Source: an uncultured bacterium (GTDB lineage Bacteria > Patescibacteriota > Minisyncoccia > Phycocordibacterales > Phycocordibacteraceae). From it: a stretch of 5,729 bases of DNA. Each line of letters begins with the position of its first letter. Position 1 is the stretch's first letter. The stretch covers positions 1 through 5,729 of the forward strand of contig CALUBY010000052.1 in NCBI GenBank assembly GCA_943914435.1, in the 5' to 3' direction. Both the position numbers and the translations under genes were made by a program. Under the pieces are notes generated by a model. That model was not told the origin of the DNA and did no database searches. It saw only the letters and a program-made list of their open reading frames with translations. Of this stretch, positions 5,677 through 5,729 are shown in pieces.

Positions 5677-5729
5677 ATTTTGTGACCTCAAGCAGCGTTG
5701 GGAAAGCTGCGTCGGGGAATCGAAATCCG
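5677..5729 (-). repeat. Inverted, interrupted partial copy of the tRNA-Glu 3' end
   Basis: On the minus strand, TTCGATTCCCCG (5724-5713) repeats the T-loop and 3' T-stem of the tRNA, and TGAGGTCACAAAAT (5690-5677) repeats its acceptor 3' strand plus flank. The two blocks are adjacent in the tRNA but are separated here by 22 bases (5691-5712), which contain a GCAGC/GCTGC hairpin. The 5' side of this T arm reads CGGAT instead of CGGGG and lacks the invariant G53-C61 pair, so it is not a working tRNA as far as visible. The same stretch also reads as a coding tail, RISIPRRSFPNAA followed by TGA at 5690-5688, so the 3' end of a minus-strand gene running off the window is an alternative. Confidence 0.5.

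Noticed and set aside
5622..5724. Integration site (attL/attR) at the tRNA
   Set aside because: Integration into a tRNA leaves direct repeats of its 3' end; this copy is inverted, and no integrase is in the window.

Overview
The window carries the front of a division and cell wall (dcw) gene cluster from a bacterium. All five cluster genes run on the + strand, tightly packed: mraZ, rsmH (mraW), a small ftsL-like gene, ftsI (class B penicillin-binding protein) and a murF-like Mur ligase. A tRNA-Glu(CTC) gene and a strong intrinsic terminator follow. Protein details point to the candidate phyla radiation (Patescibacteria), most likely a Parcubacteria/Kaiserbacteria-type lineage: MraZ has DAKNRL in place of DAKGRL, RsmH has variant motifs, the Mur ligase lacks the usual N-terminal substrate domain, the tRNA does not encode CCA, and no start has a clear Shine-Dalgarno sequence. 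This assignment rests on family resemblance, not on a search.

Layout. Positions 14-529 (minus) hold an unrecognised 171-residue protein gene whose codon use differs from the cluster. Positions 530-832 form a divergent intergenic region with a long inverted repeat (556-618), an 11-base direct repeat, a consensus DnaA box (715-723) and a MraZ-box promoter made of TGGG units about 10 bases apart (750-795). Positions 833-5523 are the cluster, with gene junctions of +4, -8, +4 and +2 bases, which suggests one translationally coupled operon. Positions 5524-5729 hold a tRNA promoter, tRNA-Glu, a bidirectional terminator and, at the right edge, an inverted and interrupted copy of the tRNA 3' end.

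How the genes work together. MraZ is the autoregulatory DNA-binding protein that controls the operon. RsmH methylates 16S rRNA. The FtsL-like protein and FtsI belong to the septal peptidoglycan synthesis machinery. The MurF-like ligase acts on cytoplasmic wall precursors. The cluster is abbreviated: murE, mraY, murD, ftsW, murG, murC, ftsQ, ftsA and ftsZ are not in the window, and the tRNA plus terminator close it after murF.

Points most worth a second look: the replacement of the carbamoylated lysine by Glu154 in the Mur ligase, the shared CTATG start context in all five cluster genes, and the mirrored tRNA-end/terminator structure at the right edge. I see no CRISPR array, transposase, prophage gene or obvious new defence system.
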